Shown: positions 28,921 to 38,163 of the stretch, piece after piece
Layout of the letters: each line of letters begins with the position of its first letter
Numbering within the stretch: position 1 is the first letter of the stretch
Source: Alphaproteobacteria bacterium
GTDB lineage: Bacteria > Pseudomonadota > Alphaproteobacteria > UBA9219 > RGZA01
DNA: 48,674 nucleotides
Assembly (NCBI GenBank): GCA_028278105.1
Contig: JANQEX010000075.1
Coordinates: 1 to 48,674 of the forward strand
Direction of reading: 5' to 3'
The notes under the pieces: model-generated
The model's input: only the letters and a program-made list of their open reading frames with translations
Told to the model about the DNA's origin: nothing
The model's database searches: none
Translations under genes and position numbers: made by a program

Positions 28921-30672
28921 ATGCGTATGACCGGCGCGGACATCATCATCAAGGCCCTTCGTGATCACGGGGTGGAGATCGTTTTCGGCTATCCCGGCGG
29001 CGCGGTCCTGCCGATTTACGACGCCATTTTCAAGCAGAACGACATCCGCCACATCCTGGTGCGGCAGGAAGGCGGCGCGGTTCATGCCGCCGAAGGCTAT
29101 GCGCGCTCCACCGGCAAGGTGGGCGTGGCGCTCGTCACCTCAGGTCCCGGCGCCACCAACGCCGTGACGGGCCTGACCGACGCCCTGCTGGATTCCATTC
29201 CCCTCGTATGTCTTTCGGGGCAGGTGCCCACGCATCTGATCGGCAACGACGCCTTTCAGGAATGCGACACCACCGGCATCACCCGTCCCTGCACCAAGCA
29301 TAATTATCTGGTGAAGAACACCGAAGACCTCGCCCGCGTCATTCACGAGGCGTTTCACATTGCCGCCAATGGCCGCCCCGGCCCGGTGGTGATCGACGTG
29401 CCCAAGGACGTGCAGCTTAACGAGGGCAGCTATATCGCCCCCTCCATGGTGGAATTTCCGCATTACCAGCCCAAAACCGTGGGCGAGGACGGGCTGATCG
29501 CCCGCGCCGTGGAAATCATGGCCGACGCCGAACGGCCCATCTTTTACACCGGCGGCGGCGTAATCAATTCGGGCGCGCGGGCCAGCGCCGCCTTGCGCAA
29601 GCTTCTGAAGCTGACCGGCTATCCCGTGACCAGCACGCTGATGGGCCTTGGCGCCGTGCCGTCGAATGATCCGCAATACCTCGGCATGGTGGGCATGCAT
29701 GGCAGCTATGAGTCCAACCTCGCCATGTATCATTGCGACGTGATGATCAATATCGGCGCGCGTTTCGACGACCGCGTGACCGGCAAGCTGTCGGAATTCT
29801 CGCCGAAATCAAAAAAAATCCACGTGGATATCGACGCCAGCTCCATCAACAAGACCGTGGCGGTGGATATCCCCGTCATCGGCGACGCCGGCACGGTGCT
29901 GGAGCAGATGCTCAAGGCCTGGCAGGCCAAAAACCACAAGCCGGACAAACAGGCTCTCGACAAATGGTGGGCGCAGATCAACCAGTGGCGGGCGAAGAAA
30001 TGCTTCGGCTACCGCAAGTCGGACACCGTCATCAAGCCGCAATACGCGCTGGAGCGCCTGCGCGAGTTGACCAGGGACCGCGACGTGTATTTTACGACGG
30101 AAGTCGGCCAGCACCAGATGTGGGCCGCGCAATTCCTGGATTTGCAGGAGCCGCATCACTGGATGACCTCCGGCGGGCTCGGCACGATGGGCTACGGGCT
30201 CCCCGCCGCCATCGGCACCCAGCTTGCGCATCCGGGCAGCCTGGTGGTGGATATCGCCGGCGAGGCGTCCATCATGATGAACATCCAGGAAATCTCCACC
30301 GCCGTGCAGCACCGCCTGCCCATCAAGGTGTTCATCCTCAACAACCAGTGGATGGGCATGGTGCGCCAGTGGCAGGAGTTGATCCATGGCGGACGCTATT
30401 CGCACAGCTACACGGCCGCCCTGCCCGATTTCGTGAAGCTGGCCGAGGCCTTCGGCGGCGTCGGCCTGCGCGCCGAAAAGCCCGCCGACCTTGACGGCGT
30501 GATCGCGGACATGCTGAAAACCGACCGGCCCACCCTTGTCGACGTCTGCGTGGACGAGAAGGAAAACTGCTTCCCCATGATCCCCGGCGGCCGGGCGCAT
30601 TACGAAATCCTGCTTGGCCCCGACCAGGACATCTCCTCCGCCACCCCCGACGAGGGGCTGGTTCTTGTTTGA
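28921..30672 (+). CDS. ilvB: acetolactate synthase large (catalytic) subunit
   Basis: 583 residues. A ThDP enzyme joining two pyruvates (or pyruvate and 2-oxobutyrate) in valine/leucine/isoleucine synthesis. The N-terminal 'GVEIVFGYPGGAVLPIYDAI' and catalytic Glu50 in 'VRQEGGAVHAAEGYAR' are present. 'SGPGATNAVTGLTDALLDSIPLVCLSGQVPT' and the FAD/regulatory middle domain follow. The ThDP-Mg motif reads 'DIAGEASIMMNIQE', with Glu where GDG would be canonical, then 'LNNQWMGMVRQWQEL'. ATG 28921 is preferred over upstream repeat-derived codons. The stop is 3 bp before the MntA-like gene. Confidence 0.96.
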   Translation: MRMTGADIIIKALRDHGVEIVFGYPGGAVLPIYDAIFKQNDIRHILVRQEGGAVHAAEGYARSTGKVGVALVTSGPGATNAVTGLTDALLDSIPLVCLSGQVPTHLIGNDAFQECDTTGITRPCTKHNYLVKNTEDLARVIHEAFHIAANGRPGPVVIDVPKDVQLNEGSYIAPSMVEFPHYQPKTVGEDGLIARAVEIMADAERPIFYTGGGVINSGARASAALRKLLKLTGYPVTSTLMGLGAVPSNDPQYLGMVGMHGSYESNLAMYHCDVMINIGARFDDRVTGKLSEFSPKSKKIHVDIDASSINKTVAVDIPVIGDAGTVLEQMLKAWQAKNHKPDKQALDKWWAQINQWRAKKCFGYRKSDTVIKPQYALERLRELTRDRDVYFTTEVGQHQMWAAQFLDLQEPHHWMTSGGLGTMGYGLPAAIGTQLAHPGSLVVDIAGEASIMMNIQEISTAVQHRLPIKVFILNNQWMGMVRQWQELIHGGRYSHSYTAALPDFVKLAEAFGGVGLRAEKPADLDGVIADMLKTDRPTLVDVCVDEKENCFPMIPGGRAHYEILLGPDQDISSATPDEGLVLV

Positions 30673-30675
30673 CCC

Positions 30676-31329
30676 ATGAAATTCGACCGCCCTTACCTGC
30701 TCCACATCAAGGATTATCTGGGAAAAATCGGCGCGGCCCGTGCGAAGGGCCGGGAAGCGTTGTGCGCCGACCCCATGCTTGACGGCATGGTCACGCTCAA
30801 CCTCGTCAGGATCGGCGAATGCACGGCGAAGCTTTCGCCTGAGCTTCGCGCCGCCGCTCCCGTGGACTGGGAGATGATCTTCTCCCTGCGCGATCTTGCC
30901 GACCCCGATGATCCCCGCCGGGATCCCGCAATCCTCTGGAACCTGATAAACGGGAATTTGCGGGAACTGGAAGCTTTTGTTCTCGAAAAAACCACCGAAA
31001 CGGACACATCCACGCTCTTCCCCGCGGCGCGAACAGCCCTCCCCGGCTTTATCCGGCAAAAGCGCGACGACCTTTACCGCGCCGCCGGGAAGCACGGCAT
31101 CAGCAACATAAGGGTGTTCGGCTCTTTCGCGCGCGGGGAGGAAAAACCGGACAGCGACCTTGACATCCTTGTGCATTTTGACGCCACCCGGACGGGCAGC
31201 GGTCTTTCCTTTCTCGAATTCCGGGACGAGGCGGAAAAAATCCTGAATAAAAAAATCGATATTGTGCTGGATGGAGGCCTTTCCCCCCATATCGGGCCTT
31301 ACATTTTGCGCGAGGCCGTGGCGTTATGA
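30676..31329 (+). CDS. degenerate HepT domain fused to MntA-type nucleotidyltransferase
   Basis: 217 residues. Residues 1-105 look like a HEPN/HepT (DUF86) fold: 'LLHIKDYLGKIGAARAKG', 'LNLVRIGECTAKLSPEL'. The active Rx4HxY is lost; the equivalent site reads LRDLADPDD with no His or Tyr. Residues 125-217 are a minimal nucleotidyltransferase with 'VFGSFARGEEKPDSDLDILVHF': Gly-Ser at 149-150, Asp161 and Asp163 (GSx10DxD). In HepT/MntA systems MntA AMPylates HepT and silences its RNase. The gene lies 3 bp after ilvB and overlaps the intact hepT (ATGA). The fusion may be an antitoxin that also docks through its dead HEPN half. Confidence 0.8.
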   Translation: MKFDRPYLLHIKDYLGKIGAARAKGREALCADPMLDGMVTLNLVRIGECTAKLSPELRAAAPVDWEMIFSLRDLADPDDPRRDPAILWNLINGNLRELEAFVLEKTTETDTSTLFPAARTALPGFIRQKRDDLYRAAGKHGISNIRVFGSFARGEEKPDSDLDILVHFDATRTGSGLSFLEFRDEAEKILNKKIDIVLDGGLSPHIGPYILREAVAL

Positions 31330-31661
31330 ATGATGTGCCGGACTGCATGCGCAGGCTCGCGGAGCATATCCGCAGGATCGACGAAGGCCGGGGAACGGAC
31401 AAGGACCTCTTTCTTGCCAACCACACCATTCATGATTACGTTGTATTTCAGTTGGTTCAAATCGGTGAACTCGCAAGAAAGCTTCCCGAAGGCTTCCGGC
31501 GGGAACAGGCCGCCATTCCCTGGCAGGAGATGATCGCCTTTCGCAATGTTCTGGTGCATAATTACGAAGCGCTTGATCTGGACGTCGTCTGGAACATTGT
31601 CGAATCCGACCTCCCGGCGCTGCGCCGGTTTGTCTTGGACTACATGGATAAACAAAAATGA
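31326..31661 (+). CDS. HepT-like HEPN RNase toxin (DUF86)
   Basis: 111 residues, all-helical. The catalytic motif is intact: Arg73-Asn-Val-Leu-Val-His78-Asn-Tyr80 (RNVLVHNY), the Rx4HxY of HEPN RNases. 'FQLVQIGELARKLPEGFR' and 'LDVVWNIVESDLPALRRFV' are typical DUF86 helices. The start overlaps the MntA-like stop, and its stop overlaps the ilvH start (ATGA). The toxin and antitoxin are therefore translated within the ilv operon. Toxicity is inferred from the family. Confidence 0.85.
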   Translation: MNDVPDCMRRLAEHIRRIDEGRGTDKDLFLANHTIHDYVVFQLVQIGELARKLPEGFRREQAAIPWQEMIAFRNVLVHNYEALDLDVVWNIVESDLPALRRFVLDYMDKQK

Positions 31662-32176
31662 CGAACTTTTCTGATCCCACCCATCAGCGCCACGTGTTTT
31701 CGGTTCTTGTCAGCGACGAGCCGGGGGTGCTGGCCCGCGTCATCGGCCTGTTTTCGGGCCGCGGCTACAATATCGAAAGCCTGGCCGTCGCCAATGTGGA
31801 TGCCGAGGCGGGGCTGTCGCGCATCACCATCGTCTCCACCGGCACGCCCATGATCCTTGAGCAGATCGAGGCGCAGTTGAACCGCATCGTGCCGGTGCGC
31901 AAGGTGGTGGACATCACCCGCGAAGGTCCCACCATTGAGCGCGAAACGGCGCTGGTGAAGGTGAAGGGCGATGGACCGCAGCGCATGGAAGCTTTGAAGG
32001 TGGCCGAGGCCGCGGGCGCGGTTTCGCGCGACGCCTCGCCGGAGGCTTTTGTCTTTGAAATCACCGGCACGCCGGGCGGGATTGACGGTTTCGTGGGCCT
32101 GATGCGCCCGCTGGGGCTGATCGAGGTTGTGCGCTCCGGCGTGCTGGGCCTGTCGCGCGGCGCGAAATCCGCATAA
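31658..32176 (+). CDS. ilvH: acetolactate synthase small (regulatory) subunit
   Basis: 172 residues. An N-terminal ACT domain, 'HVFSVLVSDEPGVLARVIGLFSGRGYNIESLAVANVD', is followed by 'RITIVSTGTPMILEQIEAQLNRIVPVRKVVDI' and the C-terminal IlvN domain '(E)TALVKVKG' to 'IDGFVGLMRPLGLIEVVRSGVLGLSRG'. It binds valine and activates and regulates IlvB. The ATG overlaps the hepT stop, so efficient translation may depend on coupling with the toxin gene. Confidence 0.96.
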   Translation: MTNFSDPTHQRHVFSVLVSDEPGVLARVIGLFSGRGYNIESLAVANVDAEAGLSRITIVSTGTPMILEQIEAQLNRIVPVRKVVDITREGPTIERETALVKVKGDGPQRMEALKVAEAAGAVSRDASPEAFVFEITGTPGGIDGFVGLMRPLGLIEVVRSGVLGLSRGAKSA

Positions 32177-32196
32177 ATGAAGGAAAGGAGAAAACC

Positions 32197-32664
32197 GTGG
32201 CCCCACTTCCCGAAGGCGTGACCGTTCAGAAACTGGAAGGCAAGCGCGATCTTGCCGAGTGCAAGGCCATCCGCGCCACGGTGTTCGTGGACGAGATGAA
32301 GGTTTCCGCTTCCGTTGATTCCGACGGGCTGGACGTGTTCCACACCCATTACCTTTTGAAGCAGGGCGGCAAGAACATCGGCACCGCGCGGCGCAAGGTG
32401 AACCCCATGGGCGAGGGCAAGATCAGCCGCGTTTGCTTCTTGCAAGAGGCGCGCGGCAAGGGTCTGGGCAAGGCCTTCATGAACTACATCCTTTCCGACA
32501 TGAAGAAGGAAGAAAAGCACCTGAAGACGGTCAAGGTCAGTTCGCAGGTGCAGGCCGCGCCCTTTTATGAAAAGCTGGGCTTCGAGAAAACCGGCGACGA
32601 ATACATGGAAGCCGACATTCCCCATATCGCCATGGTGTGGGATGCGAAAGCCAACATGGTTTAG
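32197..32664 (+). CDS. GNAT family N-acetyltransferase
   Basis: 155 residues from GTG 32197, with AGGAAAGGAG upstream. 'LAECKAIRATVFVDEMKVSASVDSDGLDVFHTHYLLKQGGKNIGTARRK' is the substrate side. The CoA loop is 'QEARGKGLGKAFMNYI' (R-G-K-G-L-G). 'QAAPFYEKLGFEKTGDEYMEADIPHIAMVW' completes the ElaA/YjcF-like subgroup. The acceptor is unknown. It lies 20 bp after ilvH and ahead of ilvC. Confidence 0.88.
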   Translation: MAPLPEGVTVQKLEGKRDLAECKAIRATVFVDEMKVSASVDSDGLDVFHTHYLLKQGGKNIGTARRKVNPMGEGKISRVCFLQEARGKGLGKAFMNYILSDMKKEEKHLKTVKVSSQVQAAPFYEKLGFEKTGDEYMEADIPHIAMVWDAKANMV

Positions 32665-32691
32665 GGAGAACGGTCCTCCATTATAACTCAT

Positions 32692-33839
<1,148 letters not shown>

Positions 33840-33895
33840 TAGCTTTTTGTAACTACGAAAAGCTTGACTCCCATGCCTGTCACGGGTAAACTGTG

Positions 33896-34186
33896 ATGAA
33901 AATCGAGTTTGATCCCCGCAAATCGGAACGAAACCGGTCCACGCGGGGACTGCTCTTTGAAAGGGTGGACGATTTCGAATGGGAGTCTGCGGTTTGTGCG
34001 GAAGATGTCCGCCACGCTTACCCGGAGCGGCGTTTTGTCGCTCTGGGTTATGTTGGAGCCCGGCTCCATGTCTTGTGCTTCACGCCTGTCGCAAGCGGCA
34101 TAAGAGTTATCAGCTTTCGCAAGGCAAATGTCCGGGAGGTCCGGTATTATCATGAAGAAAAAGCCGCTGACGACGAAATCGGGTGA
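33896..34186 (+). CDS. brnT: BrnT-family ribonuclease toxin
   Basis: 96 residues: 'MKIEFDPRKSERNRSTRGLLFERVDDFEW', then 'ERRFVALGYVGARLHVLCFTPVASGIRVISFRKANVREVRYY'. This is the BrnT layout, with the start 'xFDPxK...N', the strand 'R.vaLG...rll.vvft..g...RiISaRkA...E...Y'. Family members are RelE-fold RNases. A GTG directly before the ATG is also in frame. A TTGACT-N17-TAAACT promoter-like pair ends only 3 bp before the ATG, hinting at a very short or absent leader. Confidence 0.88.
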   Translation: MKIEFDPRKSERNRSTRGLLFERVDDFEWESAVCAEDVRHAYPERRFVALGYVGARLHVLCFTPVASGIRVISFRKANVREVRYYHEEKAADDEIG

Positions 34187-34430
34187 GGTGCGCCCTCTCA
34201 GCCGCGCCACGGTCAGGTCCATGCGTCCCGCGGCCAAGGCGCTGCCGCCGAAACTTGTTGCCGTCTTGCCAAAGCGCCGCGCCGGACAAAGAGGACCCCA
34301 GCGCGCGCCAACGAAGGAACAGGTCACCTTACGCCTTGACGCCGATATACTTGATTTTTTCAAGTCCTTCGGGCCCGGCTGGCAAACGCGCCTGAACGAC
34401 ACGCTCAAGGGCCTGATTGAAAAGCGATAG
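34152..34430 (+). CDS. brnA: BrnA-family antitoxin
   Basis: 92 residues. A basic N-terminus is followed by the signature 'APTKEQVTLRLDADILDFFKSFGPGWQTRLNDTLKGLIEKR', the ribbon-helix-helix part that neutralises BrnT and represses the operon. It overlaps the brnT gene by 35 bp, starting at ATG 34152. It converges on the XRE gene 17 bp away. Confidence 0.9.
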   Translation: MKKKPLTTKSGEVRPLSRATVRSMRPAAKALPPKLVAVLPKRRAGQRGPQRAPTKEQVTLRLDADILDFFKSFGPGWQTRLNDTLKGLIEKR

Positions 34431-34447
34431 GCTACGCCGCTCTTGTC

Positions 34448-35089
34448 CTAGGCCGGACGGCCCAGCCGCCAGAGATAGCGGAACTGTTCGCGCATCGCGC
34501 CGGCAATGGTGGCGTTGCGGATCGTAAAAATCTGCATTTTGCGCCACAAAACATAGGCCACGCGGTCGGCGTAGATGCAGTAAGACAGCTTGCCGATCAG
34601 TTCCGGCGGCAAGACACGGTAATTCTGGCGCGGAAAATTGAAGCGCGTCGCGCCTTCCGGCGCCAGCGTGCGCGTACGAATGCCCATGCGCCGGACCCAG
34701 CGCTTGAATTCCTGGTGGGATTCGCGGCCATGAAGGGCCCAAAGGCGGTCGTCGGTTGACACGTCATAAATTTCCGCGCCCGGCTTGCGCACCGCCGCAA
34801 AGAAATCCTCGTTTAGCCGGAAGACAAAATCCTTTCCGGCATGCCGCGTGATGGACGTGACCTCGCCCGTCCGGCGAAGGCCGCCGGAGATAAACTCAAT
34901 CCCCGCTTCCTCCAGCGCCGCCCTGATCGTCGCCAGGGTTTTTTTGCGCGTCCCCACTCCTCCCTGCTCAAACCCCGCGATGGCATTGACGGAAAGCCCG
35001 GCGGCGCGGGCAAGGTCGGCCTGCTGCCAGTCGAGAAGCGCGCGCGCCGCTTTCACGGTTTCCGGCAAAAGAAGGGGGCTCGAAGACAT
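34448..35089 (-). CDS. XRE-type regulator with C-terminal sensor-like domain (paralogue 1)
   Basis: 213 residues. Helix-turn-helix at about 10-65 (VKAARALLDWQQADLARAAGLSVNAIAGFEQG..TRKKTLATIRAALEEAGIEF). Residues ~85-213 form a second domain with 'GAEIYDVSTDDRLWALHGRESHQEFKRWVRRMGIRTRTL', 'YRVLPPELIGKLSYCIYADRVAYVLWR', and 'FTIRNATIAGAMREQFRYLWRLG'. The same domain is in the 40139 gene. The pattern resembles the PLD-like sensor part of TrmB-like regulators, but a ligand cannot be named. It faces the ABC transporter genes divergently. Confidence 0.8.
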   Translation of the reverse strand: MSSSPLLLPETVKAARALLDWQQADLARAAGLSVNAIAGFEQGGVGTRKKTLATIRAALEEAGIEFISGGLRRTGEVTSITRHAGKDFVFRLNEDFFAAVRKPGAEIYDVSTDDRLWALHGRESHQEFKRWVRRMGIRTRTLAPEGATRFNFPRQNYRVLPPELIGKLSYCIYADRVAYVLWRKMQIFTIRNATIAGAMREQFRYLWRLGRPA

Positions 35090-35098
35090 TTGAACTAT

Positions 35099-35142
35099 TA
35101 TTACCTTTTATTTATGTATTAAAAGTTACGATAACCTTTTAT
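35099..35142. promoter_or_regulatory. candidate operator repeats upstream of XRE gene
   Basis: ATTACCTTTTAT at 35099 and ATAACCTTTTAT at 35131 are direct repeats 32 bp apart (about three helical turns), with an inverted TTAAAAGTTAC between them. They lie in an AT-rich gap between the XRE start and the divergent transporter genes. Autoregulation by the XRE protein is plausible. Confidence 0.4.
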
Positions 35143-35211
35143 ATAAAAATCCGGAAATTCTTTCCGCGCGCCGGATTAATGATGGCTTTTTGGAACCCGT
35201 GGAAAGCCGCC

Positions 35212-36093
35212 ATGCATAAAATGCTCAATCGTTTGCCGCCGCTTGTCTGTCTTTGCGCCTTGCTGGCGGCCGCCCTGTTTCTTCTGTCCCCCAGAGAGTC
35301 CCGAACCGGCCGGGCCGAGCCGGTCTTTGAAAGGGTCATGCGCGCGCAAATCCTGCGCTGCGGCTATGTTCCGTGGGAGCCCTATATCATCAAGGACGCC
35401 AATACCGGGCACATCACCGGGCTTTATCATGACTACATGGAGGCGCTCGGCAAGGCGCTGGGCCTGAAGATCGACTGGGCGGCGGAGGTCGGCTATGGCG
35501 ATATCGCGGTCGCCCTTGAGGCGGGCCGCATCGACGCCATGTGCAACGGCATCTGGCCAAACGCCGCCCGCGCGCGGCGCATGGATTTCGGCAGGCCCAT
35601 CGCCTTCAATCCCATTCACGTTTATGCCCGCGCGGACGACAACCGTTTCGACGGGTCCCTCGCGGCGATTGACGACCCCGGCGTAACCATCGTTTCACTC
35701 GATGGCGCGGCGGGAACCGTTATCGCGGCCAGTGATTATCCGCGCGCAAAAACCATCCAGCTTTCCCAGCTCGCCAGCGGGGCCGAGTTGTTTCTGAATG
35801 TGGCCACGGGAAAAGCCGATGTGGTTTTTTCCGATTCCGCCATCGCCGGGCTGTTCATGGAAGCCAATCCCGGAATGATCCGCAAAATTCCGCGGGCGGC
35901 GCCTGTTCGCGTTTTCGGTAACGCCATCGTTCTGGCGCAAGGCGAAACCAGGCTTCGCCGCATGCTGGATATCGCCACGGATGAATTGCTGCAAAATGGA
36001 ACCGTCGAGAAGATTATCACGCGCCATGAAAAATTTCCGGGCTCCATTCTGCGCGTGGCGGAACCTTATAAGGAAAACATTACAACTCATTGA
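35212..36093 (+). CDS. ABC transporter substrate-binding protein, family 3 (amino-acid type)
   Basis: 293 residues from ATG 35212 (GGAAAG five bases upstream); ATGs at 35179/35182 would add 11 residues. The signal peptide region is LPPLVCLCALLAAALFLLS. The periplasmic fold shows 'LRCGYVPWEPYIIKDANTGHITGLYHDYMEALGKALGLKIDW', 'GDIAVALEAGRIDAMCNGIWPNAARARRMDFGRPI', 'VTIVSLDGAAGTV' and 'GKADVVFSDSAIAGLF', the SBP_bac_3 layout. It probably binds a polar amino acid or similar. It is followed 77 bp later by the permease. Confidence 0.9.
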   Translation: MHKMLNRLPPLVCLCALLAAALFLLSPRESRTGRAEPVFERVMRAQILRCGYVPWEPYIIKDANTGHITGLYHDYMEALGKALGLKIDWAAEVGYGDIAVALEAGRIDAMCNGIWPNAARARRMDFGRPIAFNPIHVYARADDNRFDGSLAAIDDPGVTIVSLDGAAGTVIAASDYPRAKTIQLSQLASGAELFLNVATGKADVVFSDSAIAGLFMEANPGMIRKIPRAAPVRVFGNAIVLAQGETRLRRMLDIATDELLQNGTVEKIITRHEKFPGSILRVAEPYKENITTH

Positions 36094-36170
36094 AAAACCT
36101 GCGCTTTGCATCATGGCCGTCGCAAGCCGATGGCGTTTTCCCGGTCGCACAGCCTTATTCTCCCTGAACC

Positions 36171-36836
36171 ATGTCCGTCCTTGATATTCTTGTAAATTAC
36201 CACGCCGCCTTTTGGCAGGGTCTTGGCGTTACGCTGAAGCTGTGCGGCATCATCTGGCTTTGCGGGCTCGCGGGCGGCGTGGCGCTGGGAATAAGCGCCG
36301 CGCGTTACCGCAAGAACTGGGGGCGGCTGACGCAGGGGGCCGCCTTCGCCCTGTCGGCGATACCCACGCTGGTCGTGCTGTTCTGGCTGCATTACCCGGC
36401 GCAGGCCATGTTCAACGTCGTGATTGATCCTTTTTACACGACGGCTTTCGCCCTTTCGCTGGTCAACCTGTTCGCCGTGGGCGAGACGGTGCGTCAGGCC
36501 GTGCGGGATTTTCCCCGGCAATACATCGACGCCGGGCTGGTTTATGGCCTCGGCGCGCACGCGTTGATCCTGAAAATCCAGATGCCGATCCTTTTCCGCC
36601 AGCTTCTGCCGGGATTACTGGTGCTTCAGGTCAACATGCTGCATGCCACGCTGTTCGCCAGCCTGATTTCGGTGGAAGAAATTTTCCGCGTCGCGCAGCG
36701 CGTCAACAGCATGGTTTACCGGCCGGTCGAGATCTACACGGCGCTGGCCTTCTTTTTCCTTCTGGTCTGCCTGCCGGTCAACCTGCTCGCGGCGTGGCTG
36801 AAAAAACGCTATACGCGCGACGTGTCGGAGCGCTGA
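36171..36836 (+). CDS. ABC transporter permease, HisM/GlnP type
   Basis: 221 residues with about five membrane segments. It begins 'MSVLDILVNYHAAFWQGLGVTLKLCGIIWLCGLAGGVALGI', the usual His/Glu/Gln permease start. The EAA loop is 'VRQAVRDFPRQYIDAGLVYGLGAHALILKIQMPILFRQLLPGLL'. It pairs with the ATPase through that loop. The stop overlaps the ATPase start. Confidence 0.92.
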   Translation: MSVLDILVNYHAAFWQGLGVTLKLCGIIWLCGLAGGVALGISAARYRKNWGRLTQGAAFALSAIPTLVVLFWLHYPAQAMFNVVIDPFYTTAFALSLVNLFAVGETVRQAVRDFPRQYIDAGLVYGLGAHALILKIQMPILFRQLLPGLLVLQVNMLHATLFASLISVEEIFRVAQRVNSMVYRPVEIYTALAFFFLLVCLPVNLLAAWLKKRYTRDVSER

Positions 36837-37567
36837 TGATGCTGACCGCGCGCCAGTTATCTTTCGGCTATGAAGAAAAGCCTGTTTTCCATCATATCGA
36901 CCTATGCGTGGAGCCGGGAAAAATCACCGTGCTGACGGGGCCAAGCGGCGCCGGCAAGACAACCCTGCTGCGCTGCCTTGCCCTTCTGGAACATCCGCGG
37001 GCCGGAGCCATTCACGTCGATGATGACGTGTTTTCCTTCCCGCGAAAGCCGGGCGCGCGCCCCGCCCCGCCATGGCCGAAACTGACCGCCGTGTTCCAGC
37101 AGCTTTTTCTTTGGCCGCATCTGACCTTGCGTGAAAACATTCTTCTGCCCGCCCGGTGCCGCCGCGTCCGCGACGCGCAGGCCATGCTGGAAAAGCTGGC
37201 CGGGTCTTTCGACATGGGCGCGTTTATGGACCGCTACCCCAATGAGGCTTCGCTGGGGCAAAGGCAAAGGGCGGCGCTGGCCCGCGCGCTGATCCTGAAA
37301 CCGCGTTATCTTCTGCTGGATGAGATCACCTCAGCCCTCGACGTCGAGCAAATCTCCAGGATTCTCGGCCATCTCAAGAGCCTGCGCGACAGCGGGACCG
37401 GTCTTTTCATTGTCACGCACCTGCTGGGCTTCGCCCGCGACGCGGCGGACCGGGTTCTTTTCCTTGATCAGGGCGCGATAATCGAAAGCGGCGGCGCGGA
37501 CATTCTGCGCGCGCCAAAAAGCGCGCGGCTCAAAAAATTTCTTTCGATGGTGTCGGCCGCGGCTTAA
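36836..37567 (+). CDS. ABC transporter ATP-binding protein with altered signature motif
   Basis: 243 residues. Walker A GPSGAGKT is at 35-42, the Q-loop is VFQQLFLWP, Walker B LLLDE is at 159-163, the D-loop is SALD and the switch His is in 'IVTHLLGFA'. The signature, normally LSGGQ, reads ASLGQRQRAALARAL, so the first Leu and a Gly are changed. It energises import with the two preceding genes; the start overlaps the permease stop (TGATG). Activity with this signature is likely but may be lower. Confidence 0.9.
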   Translation: MMLTARQLSFGYEEKPVFHHIDLCVEPGKITVLTGPSGAGKTTLLRCLALLEHPRAGAIHVDDDVFSFPRKPGARPAPPWPKLTAVFQQLFLWPHLTLRENILLPARCRRVRDAQAMLEKLAGSFDMGAFMDRYPNEASLGQRQRAALARALILKPRYLLLDEITSALDVEQISRILGHLKSLRDSGTGLFIVTHLLGFARDAADRVLFLDQGAIIESGGADILRAPKSARLKKFLSMVSAAA

Positions 37568-37596
37568 GCGGCCGGAAGCGCCGGGAGCCCTTCGCT

Positions 37597-38052
37597 TTAC
37601 CGCGGCGGAGCGGCTTCCGCCTCATGCGGCTCCAGCGGCGCCCAATGGAGCGTGGGGGCATGGGTATCGCCATCGCTTTGCAGCTCTTCGTTCTCAATCT
37701 TGGCCGCGATGATCCTGCGCAGGTAATCCAGCGCATCCGCGGTGGCAAGCCCGCGGGTGGAGAGCTTCGCGGCGATGGCGTCGATTTCCTCCGGCTGGAA
37801 ATGGCCGGAATTTTCCTCTTCGGGACGCATCACGCAGCGCACGATGTCGTCATAGACTTCGCGGCCCATTTCGCTGTTCATGATGCCGTCGAAATACCGG
37901 AGCCCGTTCTTCTTCTCCCAGATGAGCTGAAGGCCAAGCTTCATCATGTTGGTCAGGAGCACGAAATAATTCCTGATCTGCCGGACCGCCTCGCCTTCCT
38001 TTTTCGCCGGGCGGGTGGCGCTGTTCATCTGGTCAAGAATAATATGGTTCAT
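37597..38052 (-). CDS. hypothetical helical protein
   Basis: 151 residues from ATG 38052 (an upstream in-frame start at 38091 is possible). Mostly helical: 'VRQIRNYFVLLTNMMKLGLQLIWEKKNGLRYFDGIMNSEMGREVYDDIVRCVM', then 'EEIDAIAAKLSTRGLATADALDYLRRIIAAKIENEEL'. The Pro/Ala-rich end is disordered. No family recognised; no signal or membrane segment. It converges with the ABC operon. Confidence 0.65.
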   Translation of the reverse strand: MNHIILDQMNSATRPAKKEGEAVRQIRNYFVLLTNMMKLGLQLIWEKKNGLRYFDGIMNSEMGREVYDDIVRCVMRPEEENSGHFQPEEIDAIAAKLSTRGLATADALDYLRRIIAAKIENEELQSDGDTHAPTLHWAPLEPHEAEAAPPR

Positions 38053-38163
38053 GAGAAACAAGGCTCCCCGTTGAAATGGCTTGTTTCCCACTCTACAGGC
38101 ATGGCGTTAAAAGCTTTTAAATGGAGCGGTTTTACCGGTATTCCGCCGGGAAAAGCCGGTAAA

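Noticed and set aside
33841-33866. Hairpin AGCTTTT/AAAAGCTT after ilvC as a terminator
   Set aside because: The stem is AT-only at its base with no T run after it; too weak to call.
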